Assembly (NCBI RefSeq): GCF_000430625.1
Contig: NZ_AUMJ01000009.1
Span: forward strand, 136,487 to 200,486
Direction: 5' to 3'
DNA: 64,000 nucleotides
Source of the DNA: Aneurinibacillus terranovensis DSM 18919
GTDB lineage: Bacteria > Bacillota > Bacilli > Aneurinibacillales > Aneurinibacillaceae
Below the pieces are notes generated by a model. It was not told the origin of the DNA, did no database searches, and was given only the letters and a program-made list of their open reading frames with translations. Positions 27,400 to 36,580 of the stretch are shown one piece after another. Position 1 is the first letter of the stretch. Every line of letters begins with the position of its first letter. Both the position numbers and the translations under genes were made by a program.

Positions 27400-28470
27400 A
27401 TGTGGAACATCAAGCAGAATTTACTAAAGGCGGCCTGCACTGCCCTTGTTTTGGGGGCAGGAGTCAGTTCGTGGAATCCGGATGTATGGGCTAATGAACC
27501 GGTCACATCGTTTACAGATGTGCCGCAGGACCACTGGGCATGGAAAAATCATACGATTCAGTGGGCCTTATCGAATCACATTATCTCGGGTTATCCGGAC
27601 GGTACGTTTAAACCGAATAATAACGTGACGGAAGAAGAGTTTTTGTCCATGCTCCTTCATTTTTTCCCAAACGCGAATGACGCTCTGGCCAAACTCGGTT
27701 CATCGGCCGATTCGGCCACCACGCCGGATGAATTATATCAGGCAGCAAAACAATTCCACCTGCCCGTAAGCGGGGATGCAACCGCCGATCTCCGGTCAAA
27801 GGCAATTACCCGCGGGGAGGTAGCCCGCCTGCTTGCCGCAGCAAACGGTAAAAATTATAATACCGAGGGCGCTATCGCTTATTTGTATGATAAAGGAATT
27901 TCAAAGGGGAAAACAAAGAAAACCATTGATGGGTACGACAGTGAGGGTTCTATCACCCGCGTAGAATGCATCCAGCTTCTTAAGGTGATGCACGACAAGG
28001 GACTCGACGCTCACATGGAAATCAGCCCATCGGTCGAAGAAATAAACCCGGATGTTGCTCTATATAAAACAACCAGCATAGAAAGCATCCAGCAAAATAT
28101 GGAACAGGCCAAACAGTTCTACAGCCCTTCACCGGAAGATGGGATCAGTCAGTCAACGCTGGACTTCTGGGCGGATCAACTCTATTCCTTAGCCAAAAAA
28201 AGCGGGGCCTTCAATGATAAGGTAAGGATTTACCTGCCGCAGGTCCAGGACAATCAATCGATTGTTTACCATGTGATTACAGATAAATGGTATGAAGGCG
28301 AAGAAAAAGGAAAAGCAGCTCCGGGGTACATAGAATTCCCTCTGGCAAATAAGTGGAATTTTGAATTGATTGTTAAACAGAGGAGTCATATCGTAGGAAG
28401 CGTTTATTATGATACCACGGCAAAAGAAATAGATGTGGACAACATCCTGATCGAGAAAACAGAAGAATAA
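27400..28470 (+). CDS. Exported S-layer-homology protein
   Basis: 356 residues. A signal peptide (about 1-31, cleaved after DVWA) precedes an SLH module (SFTDVPQDHWAWKNHTIQWA ... ISGYPDGTFKPNNNVTEEEF), a second weaker SLH-like stretch (about 90-150) and a third (AIAYLYDKGISKG ... ITRVECIQLL). The C-terminal 130 residues are unrecognised. It is presumably anchored to secondary cell-wall polymer. The start follows GGGAGAGAAG. TATAAT at 27359 lies inside an inverted repeat, CCATGATA-N13-TATCATGG, probably its promoter/operator. Confidence 0.85.
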   Translation: MWNIKQNLLKAACTALVLGAGVSSWNPDVWANEPVTSFTDVPQDHWAWKNHTIQWALSNHIISGYPDGTFKPNNNVTEEEFLSMLLHFFPNANDALAKLGSSADSATTPDELYQAAKQFHLPVSGDATADLRSKAITRGEVARLLAAANGKNYNTEGAIAYLYDKGISKGKTKKTIDGYDSEGSITRVECIQLLKVMHDKGLDAHMEISPSVEEINPDVALYKTTSIESIQQNMEQAKQFYSPSPEDGISQSTLDFWADQLYSLAKKSGAFNDKVRIYLPQVQDNQSIVYHVITDKWYEGEEKGKAAPGYIEFPLANKWNFELIVKQRSHIVGSVYYDTTAKEIDVDNILIEKTEE

Positions 28471-28481
28471 CAGCCGAACGT

Positions 28482-28680
28482 AAAGCCGACGAAAACGGCC
28501 ATTCCATTAAACCAACCATCTTACCGTTTACGTTGAGAAGAGTTATGGAACCAGAAACGTTCGAAGATGCATCGAAATCGGTTTATTTTTGCCTTCTCCA
28601 AACGGAAGGGGAGCACGGACAGTCTAAACTCCCATGCAAGGGAAAACTCAGCAAAAATAAACGGATTCGAAGCATCTCCT
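28482..28680. repeat. Repeat family R, copy R4
   Basis: A gene-free stretch between the SLH and DUF4855 genes. Arms of about 27 bp (28566-28592 and 28651-28676) are inverted copies: GATGCATCGAAATCGG then TTTATTTTTGC against GCAAAAATAAACGG then ATTCGAAGCATC. The loop contains ACGGACAGTC and CCCATGCAAGGG, modules shared with R1. The left side (28482-28565) has GAACGTAAA, resembling the R3/R5 termini. Confidence 0.6.
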
Positions 28681-28683
28681 ACT

Positions 28684-30387
28684 CTATTTACCCGAATCAG
28701 TTGGCTTCAGTAAATAGTCAAAAAGTTTCTGTCTAATCGGATCTAACCCTTTATTATAGTCGCTGAAAAAGGCATCTACCGCACCTTCCCCGTCATATAC
28801 GAGCACGCTTGTCTGATTTGCGCCGATTAACAGCCCACGATCGAGGTATGCGTTCAAGGCTGAGGCCTCATCCGGCTTCGTTAGAAAATCCCAGTTCCAT
28901 TCCAGCATGGTGCCGGCACCTGTTTGCCGTGATAAATTATACGTTTCACCCAGCATATCCTCGCCCGGATGCTTATCCCGGTTAAAATAATAATTCGGCT
29001 GTAGCCAGGCAAAATCAAAACCAAGTGTTTTCCATTGCACCTCATTGGCCGCCTGAAAATAAGGTGCCCAATAAAATTTGTAGCCTTTGCTGTGGATTAA
29101 ATCGGCAATAGATTGCACAACTTCCCGGTCCGCTTCGGGTACACTCTCATTTGTCCAGTAGAATCCGACCAGTTCCAATGCCTGCGGGTTTACTTCTTTC
29201 CACTTCTGTATAACTTCATTTATATAATCCAGATTAAGCTGAACACGCTGCAGGGGTTCAATGCCAGTAGGATTTGGCATGCCGATAATGACTTTTGTCC
29301 TGTAATCATCTTTCCCTGTCAGAGCACGTACCTTAAGCGCGGCTCTTTCCAGTTGATCCATTTGATCTCCGGCACTAAATAAATCAGACACATACTTGCT
29401 AAGCACCTGATTCGCATCCATTGTATTTGCCGGAAACGATTCGAACAAAAATCCCCTTTCTTCGCTGCCGGCCGGACGGACAATAAACGTTTGAAACAGT
29501 ACTTCCGGCTTACCATCCCGACTGATGACCATTCGGTGGAGAAGGTCACCGGGGCGGGTTGTCTTAGGGGCAGTCATAAACGTCGTATTTCCGACAAAAC
29601 CATTCTCCTGTGTACTTTTGCCCGTAAAAACAGCCGGCGCGGTCTCCACTTCTCCCGGGGCTGCGTTAAACCAATAAAAATCACCGTTTATATACACCTT
29701 ATACCAGTTGCCAAAATTCTCATAAGCGGTTGTTTCATAAGGTACGTTCAGCACGTTCCCGGCAGACGGCCAAAGCGTGGTGGCATACCGATAAAGAGGG
29801 ACAGACTTCGTAATCGTAATTTTCCTGACGCCCAATGTATTAGTTATGTAGCCGACGCCATCGTAAATCCATCCCGGACCATAATCAGTTCGAATTTGAT
29901 ACCATTCTCCGTTTCGCTTCAGAACCTGTATTCGTTGCGGATCGATGTCCATCAGTCTTTTTCCTGTCGGGTCTGCTTCCTGATAGACGACCGCCGGATA
30001 GTGGAGGTACATATATGATTGTTCAGGAACGGTATCTTCGCCCGATTTCGCGGCAATCGGTTTTACATATGCTGTCGGAGAAGGAACCTTTATCCAAACA
30101 TCTTGATTATTGTAATGAACTTTTATCCAATTATCCTGCCGTTGAACAACAGGATACGGGATGATCCCCGAAGGAATAATACCGGCATAACCAGCCGCTG
30201 TCGCATTCGGTTGGCGGTAAAATGGCGTATTTTCTATACAATACAATTCATTATATGCCGCATCAGCAGCCTGCTTCCCTTCCTGCGCGCGCACCGTCCC
30301 CATGGAAGAACCGGCAAGAACCAGCACAGCCATACAAAGGCTTATCAGGCTGAATTTTCGCGGGTAAAACATGCGTGAAAACCTCAA
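28684..30387 (-). CDS. Secreted SH3-like / DUF4855 protein
   Basis: 567 residues from TTG 30387, nine to ten bases after AAGGAGAG; an in-frame GTG at 30408 overlaps this site. The signal peptide (FSLISLCMAVLVLAGSSMG, cleaved near VRA) is followed by up to three bacterial SH3-like repeats (about 40-260, e.g. WIKVHYNNQDVWIKVP), then a C-terminal DUF4855 domain (about 290-560) with ELVGFYWTNESVPEADRE and FYWAPYF. DUF4855 has a glycosidase-like barrel look, but no proven activity. SH3b modules suggest cell-wall binding. Confidence 0.82.
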   Translation of the reverse strand: MRFSRMFYPRKFSLISLCMAVLVLAGSSMGTVRAQEGKQAADAAYNELYCIENTPFYRQPNATAAGYAGIIPSGIIPYPVVQRQDNWIKVHYNNQDVWIKVPSPTAYVKPIAAKSGEDTVPEQSYMYLHYPAVVYQEADPTGKRLMDIDPQRIQVLKRNGEWYQIRTDYGPGWIYDGVGYITNTLGVRKITITKSVPLYRYATTLWPSAGNVLNVPYETTAYENFGNWYKVYINGDFYWFNAAPGEVETAPAVFTGKSTQENGFVGNTTFMTAPKTTRPGDLLHRMVISRDGKPEVLFQTFIVRPAGSEERGFLFESFPANTMDANQVLSKYVSDLFSAGDQMDQLERAALKVRALTGKDDYRTKVIIGMPNPTGIEPLQRVQLNLDYINEVIQKWKEVNPQALELVGFYWTNESVPEADREVVQSIADLIHSKGYKFYWAPYFQAANEVQWKTLGFDFAWLQPNYYFNRDKHPGEDMLGETYNLSRQTGAGTMLEWNWDFLTKPDEASALNAYLDRGLLIGANQTSVLVYDGEGAVDAFFSDYNKGLDPIRQKLFDYLLKPTDSGK

Positions 30388-30609
30388 TTTTTTCTTCTCT
30401 CCTTTCACTTACTGTCTTTGCTTTAACCATCCTTCACTTGAAAATATCGAATGAAAAGTTATAAACTAGCTGTATAGTGTACTCAATAAGAATAACGCTT
30501 CTATGGTATAATTTCCATAGAGTCCGCTTAATTTTTCCAGTTTTGAAGAATAGCTTTTTTACATATTCTTTATAATATCCAAGTCTTTTCTACGACGAGG
30601 GGGGGTAAG

Positions 30610-31752
30610 ATGGAACCCATGAAAGAAAAAATTCTTATTCTTTCCGGCAGCTATGGAAACGGACATAAACAGGCGGCGAGAGCCCTATGTGAAGCCGTTC
30701 CGTTGCGCTTTTCGAATGTGGATACTGTTATGATAGATTTTATGGAGTTAATTCATCCTTATTTGCATAGGGCAAGCCGGCATTTGTTCATTCAGGGAGT
30801 CAAACGGTTCCCGGCACTCTACGGTTATCTCTATCACAAAACAAGGTATATTAACTCTTTTTCACGTCTACAAAAGACCTTTAATATACTGGGAGTCAGA
30901 CGTCTTATAAACCTGCTGCAAAGAACTCAACCAACCGTGGTTGTCAGTACGTTTCCTATCGCCGCAGGAGCGATGTCTATGCTAAAATCATATGGTCTGA
31001 CCGATGTTCCTACCGTAACAGTTATCACAGACCAGACGGATCACGGTTACTGGATTCATCCTCACACGAACCAGTATGTTGTCGGTTCTGACTTTGTCGG
31101 TGAATCGCTGAAACAGCTCGGTATACCGGAATATAAAATAACAGCAACCGGAATCCCGATTCGTCCGAAATTCTGCCAGACATTTGCAAAAGAGTCTTTG
31201 AAAGCTAAACACGGCGTTGCTCCAAACCTTTCAACGGTACTTGTTATGGGCGGCGGATGTGGTATTATCGGTGGAGGGGTGCAGAGTTTGCTTGCGCTGA
31301 ACAATCTTCCCCAAAAAGTGAATTTAATTATCGTCTGCGGGGAAAACAATAAATTAAAGCAGCAATTAGCCGCAGGGTTAAAGGATTCCAAGCATCAAAT
31401 CCACTTAACTGGGTATATTGATTATGTAGAAGAACTGATGGCAATCGCCGACATTATTATCACAAAACCTGGCGGGATTACAACCGCCGAAGCGATAGCC
31501 ATGGAGCTGCCTATGCTGCTTTATAAACCGCTTCCCGGGCAAGAAGAAGATAATGCCCGTTTCCTTCTTCAGACACATGCAGCTATCCAGGCTGACGATG
31601 ATAACGATTTAACGGAAAAACTTGCTGCCGTATTAACGAACTCGGCTTTGTTGGGAAACATGAAAGAGACAGCCAGACGTCTTCACCAGAAGCAAGCGGC
31701 ATTTGACGCCTTGGATGTTATTTTGCAAACAAGGTTCAAGGCTGCCCGATAA
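30610..31752 (+). CDS. MGDG-synthase-like glycosyltransferase
   Basis: 380-residue GT-B glycosyltransferase of the family holding plant MGDG synthase and Bacillus UgtP. N-terminal LSGSYGNGHKQAARAL and C-terminal donor-site ITKPGGITTAEA with ELPMLLYKPLPGQEEDNA are intact. Such enzymes add sugars to diacylglycerol at the inner membrane face. The ribosome site is GAGGGGGGG; ATG 30619 is an alternative start. A TATAAT (30507-30512) upstream sits inside TCTATGG-N8-CCATAGA, a possible operator. The next gene is a polysaccharide deacetylase, suggesting a joint envelope role. Confidence 0.85.
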   Translation: MEPMKEKILILSGSYGNGHKQAARALCEAVPLRFSNVDTVMIDFMELIHPYLHRASRHLFIQGVKRFPALYGYLYHKTRYINSFSRLQKTFNILGVRRLINLLQRTQPTVVVSTFPIAAGAMSMLKSYGLTDVPTVTVITDQTDHGYWIHPHTNQYVVGSDFVGESLKQLGIPEYKITATGIPIRPKFCQTFAKESLKAKHGVAPNLSTVLVMGGGCGIIGGGVQSLLALNNLPQKVNLIIVCGENNKLKQQLAAGLKDSKHQIHLTGYIDYVEELMAIADIIITKPGGITTAEAIAMELPMLLYKPLPGQEEDNARFLLQTHAAIQADDDNDLTEKLAAVLTNSALLGNMKETARRLHQKQAAFDALDVILQTRFKAAR

Positions 31753-31795
31753 AAAGAAGCTTATTGAGAGACCAATAAAGAATGAAGGTGTCATC

Positions 31796-32596
31796 ATGAT
31801 TATAGCAATAACAGCTATGACCGGTACAACCACGTGGAAGGGAATTCATCCGCTTCTGACTTTACTGCTCATGATCGTAGCAGCATACACCATTATTCCG
31901 GCTGTATTAACCCGCATTTTTGGCTGGTCTGTGTTGAAAAAAGGACGAAAAGACCAGGGAATCGCCTGGACATTCGATGATGGGCCTGATAGCAGTTATA
32001 CTACGCATTTGCTCGATGTGCTGAAAAAATACAGAGTAAAGGCGACTTTTTTTATTCTTGGGGCTAAAGCGGAAAAACATCCCGACCTTATTCTTCGAAT
32101 GCATAAAGAAGGGCACCTTATTGGAATTCATAATTATGTTCATCGTTCAAACTGGTTTATGACCCCCTGGTCGACCTGGCGGCAAATTAAGCATTCCGCC
32201 GAGATTGTTGAACGGATTACCGGCGTAAAGCCCATCCATTACCGCCCACCTTGGGGCCTTATTAATATCTTTGATTTTATTTTACTCCATAAACGGTTTC
32301 ATATCGTTCTCTGGTCTGTAATGGTGGGAGATTGGAGCCGAAAAGTCAGCCGTGAGAAAATCAAGCAACGCTTGCTTAAAAAGATTTCAAACGGAGCCAT
32401 CATAACGCTGCATGATTGCGGAGAAACGTTCGGTGCTGATGAGGGTGCTCCCCGGCATATGATTGGAGCATTAGAAGATGTATTGAAGGAAACAGCAAAC
32501 AGGGGGTATACCTGGGCGCGTATTGACGAAATGACGAGCAATAACCCGACATACCACCCGTTCAAAAACCAACGGAAACACCCTTTTATTCATTAG
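31796..32596 (+). CDS. Polysaccharide deacetylase family protein
   Basis: 266 residues from ATG 31796 (AAGGTG upstream). An N-terminal membrane anchor (about 18-40) precedes a NodB domain. Motif 1 is TFDDGPD, motif 2 HNYVHRS (metal histidines), motif 3 RPPWG, and the late catalytic histidine is in ITLHDCGE. It is probably a cell-surface deacetylase of peptidoglycan or another amino-sugar polymer. It follows the glycosyltransferase by 43 bases. Confidence 0.88.
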   Translation: MIIAITAMTGTTTWKGIHPLLTLLLMIVAAYTIIPAVLTRIFGWSVLKKGRKDQGIAWTFDDGPDSSYTTHLLDVLKKYRVKATFFILGAKAEKHPDLILRMHKEGHLIGIHNYVHRSNWFMTPWSTWRQIKHSAEIVERITGVKPIHYRPPWGLINIFDFILLHKRFHIVLWSVMVGDWSRKVSREKIKQRLLKKISNGAIITLHDCGETFGADEGAPRHMIGALEDVLKETANRGYTWARIDEMTSNNPTYHPFKNQRKHPFIH

Positions 32597-32654
32597 TAAA
32601 TCCGGCTGGCGCCAAAGCGGGCAGTGCCCCGGAGTATGTGTATACGCCGCGTAT

Positions 32655-32687
32655 AAAAAACCCCCATGCAAAAGCATGGGGGTTTTT
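32655..32687. terminator. Bidirectional intrinsic terminator
   Basis: AAAAAACCCCCATGC-AAAA-GCATGGGGGTTTTT. It serves the deacetylase transcript on plus and the cold-shock gene on minus. Confidence 0.92.
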
Positions 32688-32698
32688 GGCTTGTTATC

Positions 32699-32899
32699 TT
32701 ACAGTTTTACAACGTTAGCAGCTTGAGGTCCACGGTTGCCTTGCGTAATTTCAAAGCTAACTTTTTGGCCTTCTTCAAGAGTTTTAAATCCGTCGCCGCT
32801 GATAGCGCTGAAATGAACGAATACGTCCTCTCCGCCTTCAACTTCGATAAATCCAAAACCTTTTTCAGCATTAAACCATTTTACTGTACCTTGAGTCAT
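32699..32899 (-). CDS. cspB: Cold-shock protein
   Basis: A 66-residue OB-fold RNA chaperone. RNP1 is KGFGFIEV and RNP2 is VFVHFSAI, both intact. The start at 32899 follows TTGGAGG. An AT-rich stretch of about 170 bases upstream without a gene is consistent with the long structured leader typical of csp mRNAs. The choice of paralogue letter is arbitrary. Confidence 0.95.
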   Translation of the reverse strand: MTQGTVKWFNAEKGFGFIEVEGGEDVFVHFSAISGDGFKTLEEGQKVSFEITQGNRGPQAANVVKL

Positions 32900-33113
32900 T
32901 ATGAAATCCTCCAATATAATTGTTTTTAATATGTTGCTTATTTACCTGGGCAAATAAAAATTCACATATTATAAAGAGTACCATTTTCCTGAAGTGATAA
33001 CCCTTTATATTATGTGAATTATGTACTTCATTTATTAATTTAAAGTTATTATAGCACATACTTTTTAGCATCGCAACCTGCGAACAAAGATTGTTATCCC
33101 ATCCCCTTATTCT

Positions 33114-33171
33114 AAAGAAAACCTGGCTAACATCAAGCCGCAGGCACAGATAGTAGCCCTGGCTGCACTCA
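33114..33171 (+). repeat. Short GGCTA...TAGCC repeat, copy S2
   Basis: AAAGAAAACCTGGCTAACAT then CAAGCCGCAGG, a variable part, GTAGCCCTGGCTGC. It is nearly identical to S3 at 41244. GGCTA pairs with TAGCC. Confidence 0.65.
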
Positions 33172-33262
33172 TGCGTGCTGGGAAGTTATTCTCCTATACG
33201 CAAGAAAAACCGGCGTAACATCGGCTAACCAGTAATGTACACCGGCTGTCCACCGTGCTGTT

Positions 33263-33455
33263 TTAATCCATTGAAATCCCACCATTAACAGGGGCATATG
33301 TACCCGTCATAAAGCCGCTGTCATCGCTGGCATAGAACGCTACCGCGCCAGCCACATCTTCCGGCGTAGCAATGCGTCTGAGCGGAGTGAAGGAAACCAT
33401 TTGCTGTTTTGCCTGTTCCGGTATATGGCTCGATGCCTCTGCGGAGTTGCTTACA
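33263..33455 (-). pseudogene. C-terminal scar of a short-chain dehydrogenase
   Basis: About 63 codons ending at TAA 33263 encode the end of an SDR oxidoreductase: TPLRRIATPEDVAGAVAFYA then SGFMTGTYAPVNGGISMD. The catalytic YxxxK region and the Rossmann start are gone; an in-frame TAA lies just upstream, and the DHA2 transporter gene ends 15 bases away. This is a deletion remnant, not a functional gene. Confidence 0.8.
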
Positions 33456-33469
33456 TATTATTTGTTTTT

Positions 33470-34969
33470 CTACTTGCTTTCTGCCACCGGTTCCGCCTCT
33501 ACGGCACTCTGCCGGGGCAGCCACAGCGTCGCAATCAATGCCAGCAGCGCAATTCCACCCATAATCACATATACGCCGTGCAGACCAGCCGTAAGAACTT
33601 CCCGCATCGTATGCAGAACGTCCGCAGGAATTTTTTTCGCGAACTCCGGATTTAATAATTTATTAAAATCCTGGCTTTGATAGGAGGAGCCATGAAAATG
33701 GGTGGATATATAGTTTGAAATCGTGCTGTTAAACCATGTGCCAAAAACGACGACACCTAACATCTGCCCCAACGTTCTTACAAATGAATTCGATGCCGTT
33801 GCTGCGCCACGTAAGTTCCAGTTGACCGAGGATTGTATGACGACGGTAAACGCAGTCATGCTGAATCCGAAACCAATACCAACGATAAGCATAATTGCCA
33901 CAAACATCCAATAAGGAGTATTCATACCCACCACAGCCAGCCATAACGAGGCGACCAAAATTAAGCCGACTCCGAACAATGAAACGGCACGCGAACCAAT
34001 TTTAAGCATGAGGCGCCCACCTATGATAGCGCCCACCGTCCAGCTTAGAGACATCGGTGTAAGGGTTAACCCTGAACTTGTGGCACTATACCCGAGTATT
34101 CCCTGCACCCACATTGGCAAATACGCGTTCAGACCAATTAAAACGGCACTCGTGAGAAAAGCCGCCAGGTTGGATATCGAGATGACGCGGATAGAAAATA
34201 ACTTGAGCGGCACCATCGGATCTGCCGATTTAGCCTCAATAACAACGAAAAGAACAAGAGACGCCGCGGCCACTGCAAACAGGCCCATAATCACAACAGA
34301 ATTCCACGCATAATCCTGCCCGCCGCTAAGCAAAGCATACAAAAGGGCCGTCGCGCCAATTGTAAAGGTGATGGCCCCCCAGTAATCAATATTTTTTTTC
34401 TTTTTCTCGAAGTTTTCATGGAGGAAAATCCAGATTAAAAATAAAGAGAGCAATCCAAAAGGAACATTAAAATAGAAAATCCACCGCCAGGAAATAATAT
34501 CAACAAAGAATCCGCCGACAAGTGGTCCTAAAATACCCGCAATTCCCCATATTCCACTGAATAACCCCTGAACTTTGGCACGCTCTTCAAATGTATAGAT
34601 ATCGCCGATAATCGTAAACGTAATCGGCAATACCGCCCCCGCCCCAATTCCCTGAAACGCCCGGAACCAGATCAACTGTTCCATGGAATGGGATAAGCCT
34701 GACAGCATAGAGCCTGCAAGGAACAAAACCGTGCCGATCGCAAAAATAATTTTTCGGCCAAATAAATCGGCCAGTTTTCCATAAATGGGTGTCGTCACTG
34801 TTGTGGTGAGCAAGTATGCCGCATACACCCAGCTAATTAATTTAATCCCGCCAAGATCGCTGACGATAGTAGGCATCGCTGTACTGACCACCGTTACCTC
34901 GATAGCCGCCAAAAACGTTGCCACCATCATTGCCATCGTGACATTCCGTCGATTCGTAACATGCTGCAC
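33470..34969 (-). CDS. DHA2-family multidrug MFS transporter
   Basis: 499 residues and about fourteen membrane spans, typical of QacA/EmrB-type proton-coupled drug exporters. Motif A appears as GKLADLFGRKIIF and antiporter motif C as GIWGIAGILGPLVGG. It starts at GTG 34969, ten bases after AGGAGG. Substrates cannot be inferred. No regulator gene is adjacent. Confidence 0.9.
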   Translation of the reverse strand: MQHVTNRRNVTMAMMVATFLAAIEVTVVSTAMPTIVSDLGGIKLISWVYAAYLLTTTVTTPIYGKLADLFGRKIIFAIGTVLFLAGSMLSGLSHSMEQLIWFRAFQGIGAGAVLPITFTIIGDIYTFEERAKVQGLFSGIWGIAGILGPLVGGFFVDIISWRWIFYFNVPFGLLSLFLIWIFLHENFEKKKKNIDYWGAITFTIGATALLYALLSGGQDYAWNSVVIMGLFAVAAASLVLFVVIEAKSADPMVPLKLFSIRVISISNLAAFLTSAVLIGLNAYLPMWVQGILGYSATSSGLTLTPMSLSWTVGAIIGGRLMLKIGSRAVSLFGVGLILVASLWLAVVGMNTPYWMFVAIMLIVGIGFGFSMTAFTVVIQSSVNWNLRGAATASNSFVRTLGQMLGVVVFGTWFNSTISNYISTHFHGSSYQSQDFNKLLNPEFAKKIPADVLHTMREVLTAGLHGVYVIMGGIALLALIATLWLPRQSAVEAEPVAESK

Positions 34970-35345
34970 TAATTGTTATCCTCCTGTTCAAATCTTTCGT
35001 ACGATTCCTTACCACAGTGGACTGTTTGTTATTACTTACTAACATCGAAAATTATATCATAACAAATTTCTCACGAAAACTTTGGCAGCGCTAAACATCT
35101 TCACTCCAACCTCTTCCAATCAATTAAAAAATTTTTTGAAGCAAATCGTTAAATTGTCAGCATGTAAACAGCTGACCAACTCGTCCTCCGAAATCATGAT
35201 ACAATAAATAAGTGAAAGCAAATGAGTGATGCGCGGTCATGTAAGTTAAGTGAATATAAAACCAGTCATAAAAAACATAATTAGTGATATAATTGACTGA
35301 TTATTATTTTTTTGTGGCTAATTTTATGTACAAGGAGGAATACGG
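34970..35345 (+). other. Divergent intergenic region
   Basis: 376 bases between the exporter (minus) and yedE (plus). Near 35285-35335 there are a TATAAT (GTGATATAATTG) and the AAGGAGG of yedE. No matching -35 at good spacing, no RNA structure and no coding frame is evident. Confidence 0.4.
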
Positions 35346-36578
35346 TTGAACAATCTTTATCGCAAATTGTTCCAAACCTACTGGAATCCCTATGTGTCCA
35401 TTGTTCTTGCCGGAATTCTAAGTTCCCTATATTTTGGAATGACGGGCACGGTTTGGGCGGTGACAGGTGAATTCACCAGATTTGGCGGACATATTCTCCA
35501 ATGGTTTGGTGTTGATGTTTCCGATTGGGCCTATTTTAAACTCATTCATTTTTCCGGAACACCGGTGGATCGGACGGATGGCTGGATTGTGATAGGAATC
35601 TTATGCGGCTCCCTGATTATGGTGCTGCTTAGCAGTAGTTTTAAAATACGAATTCCGAGACAAAAACGGCGTTTAGTGCAGGGATTTGCCGGCGGAATCG
35701 TTGCCGGATTTGGAGCGCGGCTGGCGCTTGGGTGTAATCTGGCAGCATTCTTTACCGGGATTCCTCAGTTTTCGTTTCATTCGTGGATTTTTATGGTTAC
35801 GACCGCAATCGGCACCTATGTCGGTGTTAAATTGGTGAGTACCTCCTGGTGGCGCGGCAAGCCGAATCTTCGTAAGGCAACCCCGTCACGGACAATGCAG
35901 CCGGGAGCGAAACGTACCAAACGAAGCTACCAGCCGATTCTCGGAGGGCTGGTTGCAATTGCCTATGTAGGGATCACAGTTCACTATTTTGCCATCTATA
36001 AACCGCTTCTTGCTGTTGCTTGTATTGCGGGTGCACTATTTGGCATTTTGATTGAACGGGGCCAAATTTGTTTTACATCGGCTTTCCGCGATTTATGGAT
36101 AAGCGGACGCGCCGTAATGACAAAGGCAATTGCCGTAGGAATCATGGTGAGCGTAATTATTACGTTTTTCTACATTCAAAACGGTGCTGCCGCACAAATT
36201 AAAATTACCGGTCCAAGTACCGTTCTCGGAGGATTTCTTTTCGGTCTCGGTATTGTGCTTGCGGGCGGGTGCGAAACGGGCATGATGTACCGGGCAATGG
36301 AAGGACAAATTCTTTTCTGGATCGTGGGCGCCGGAAATATTGTCGGTGCCTCAATCCTCGCGTATGGCTGGGATCATCTTGGCATTTTCAACGCCCTTGG
36401 AAAGGGATGGCCAAAAATCAACCTGATTCAATCATGGGGGGCAACCGGAGCTCTTCTGGGAACTCTCGTTATGCTTTGTACATGGTTTTTCCTTTCCGGT
36501 TGGTGGGAGAAAAACTATCGCTATGGAAAAGGATTAAAAACACCGGGAAAAGTTTCTGAGAATGTGATGGAGGTTTAA
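35346..36578 (+). CDS. yedE: YeeE/YedE-family transporter, likely selenium (FdhT) type
   Basis: 410-residue polytopic membrane protein. Two YeeE/YedE repeats each carry the family's conserved cysteine: GARLALGCNLAAFFTGI and GLGIVLAGGCETGMMYR, with a further cysteine in RGQICFTSAFRDLW. Members import thiosulfate (TsuA) or, for the YedE/FdhT branch, support selenium metabolism. The neighbour decides: a TusA-like selenoprotein gene starts 2 bp after its stop, with its ribosome site (TGGAGG) inside the end of yedE. I favour selenium, with thiosulfate or another sulfur species as the alternative. It starts after AAGGAGG; the start codon at 35346 is TTG. Confidence 0.88.
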   Translation: MNNLYRKLFQTYWNPYVSIVLAGILSSLYFGMTGTVWAVTGEFTRFGGHILQWFGVDVSDWAYFKLIHFSGTPVDRTDGWIVIGILCGSLIMVLLSSSFKIRIPRQKRRLVQGFAGGIVAGFGARLALGCNLAAFFTGIPQFSFHSWIFMVTTAIGTYVGVKLVSTSWWRGKPNLRKATPSRTMQPGAKRTKRSYQPILGGLVAIAYVGITVHYFAIYKPLLAVACIAGALFGILIERGQICFTSAFRDLWISGRAVMTKAIAVGIMVSVIITFFYIQNGAAAQIKITGPSTVLGGFLFGLGIVLAGGCETGMMYRAMEGQILFWIVGAGNIVGASILAYGWDHLGIFNALGKGWPKINLIQSWGATGALLGTLVMLCTWFFLSGWWEKNYRYGKGLKTPGKVSENVMEV

Positions 36579-36580
36579 CA

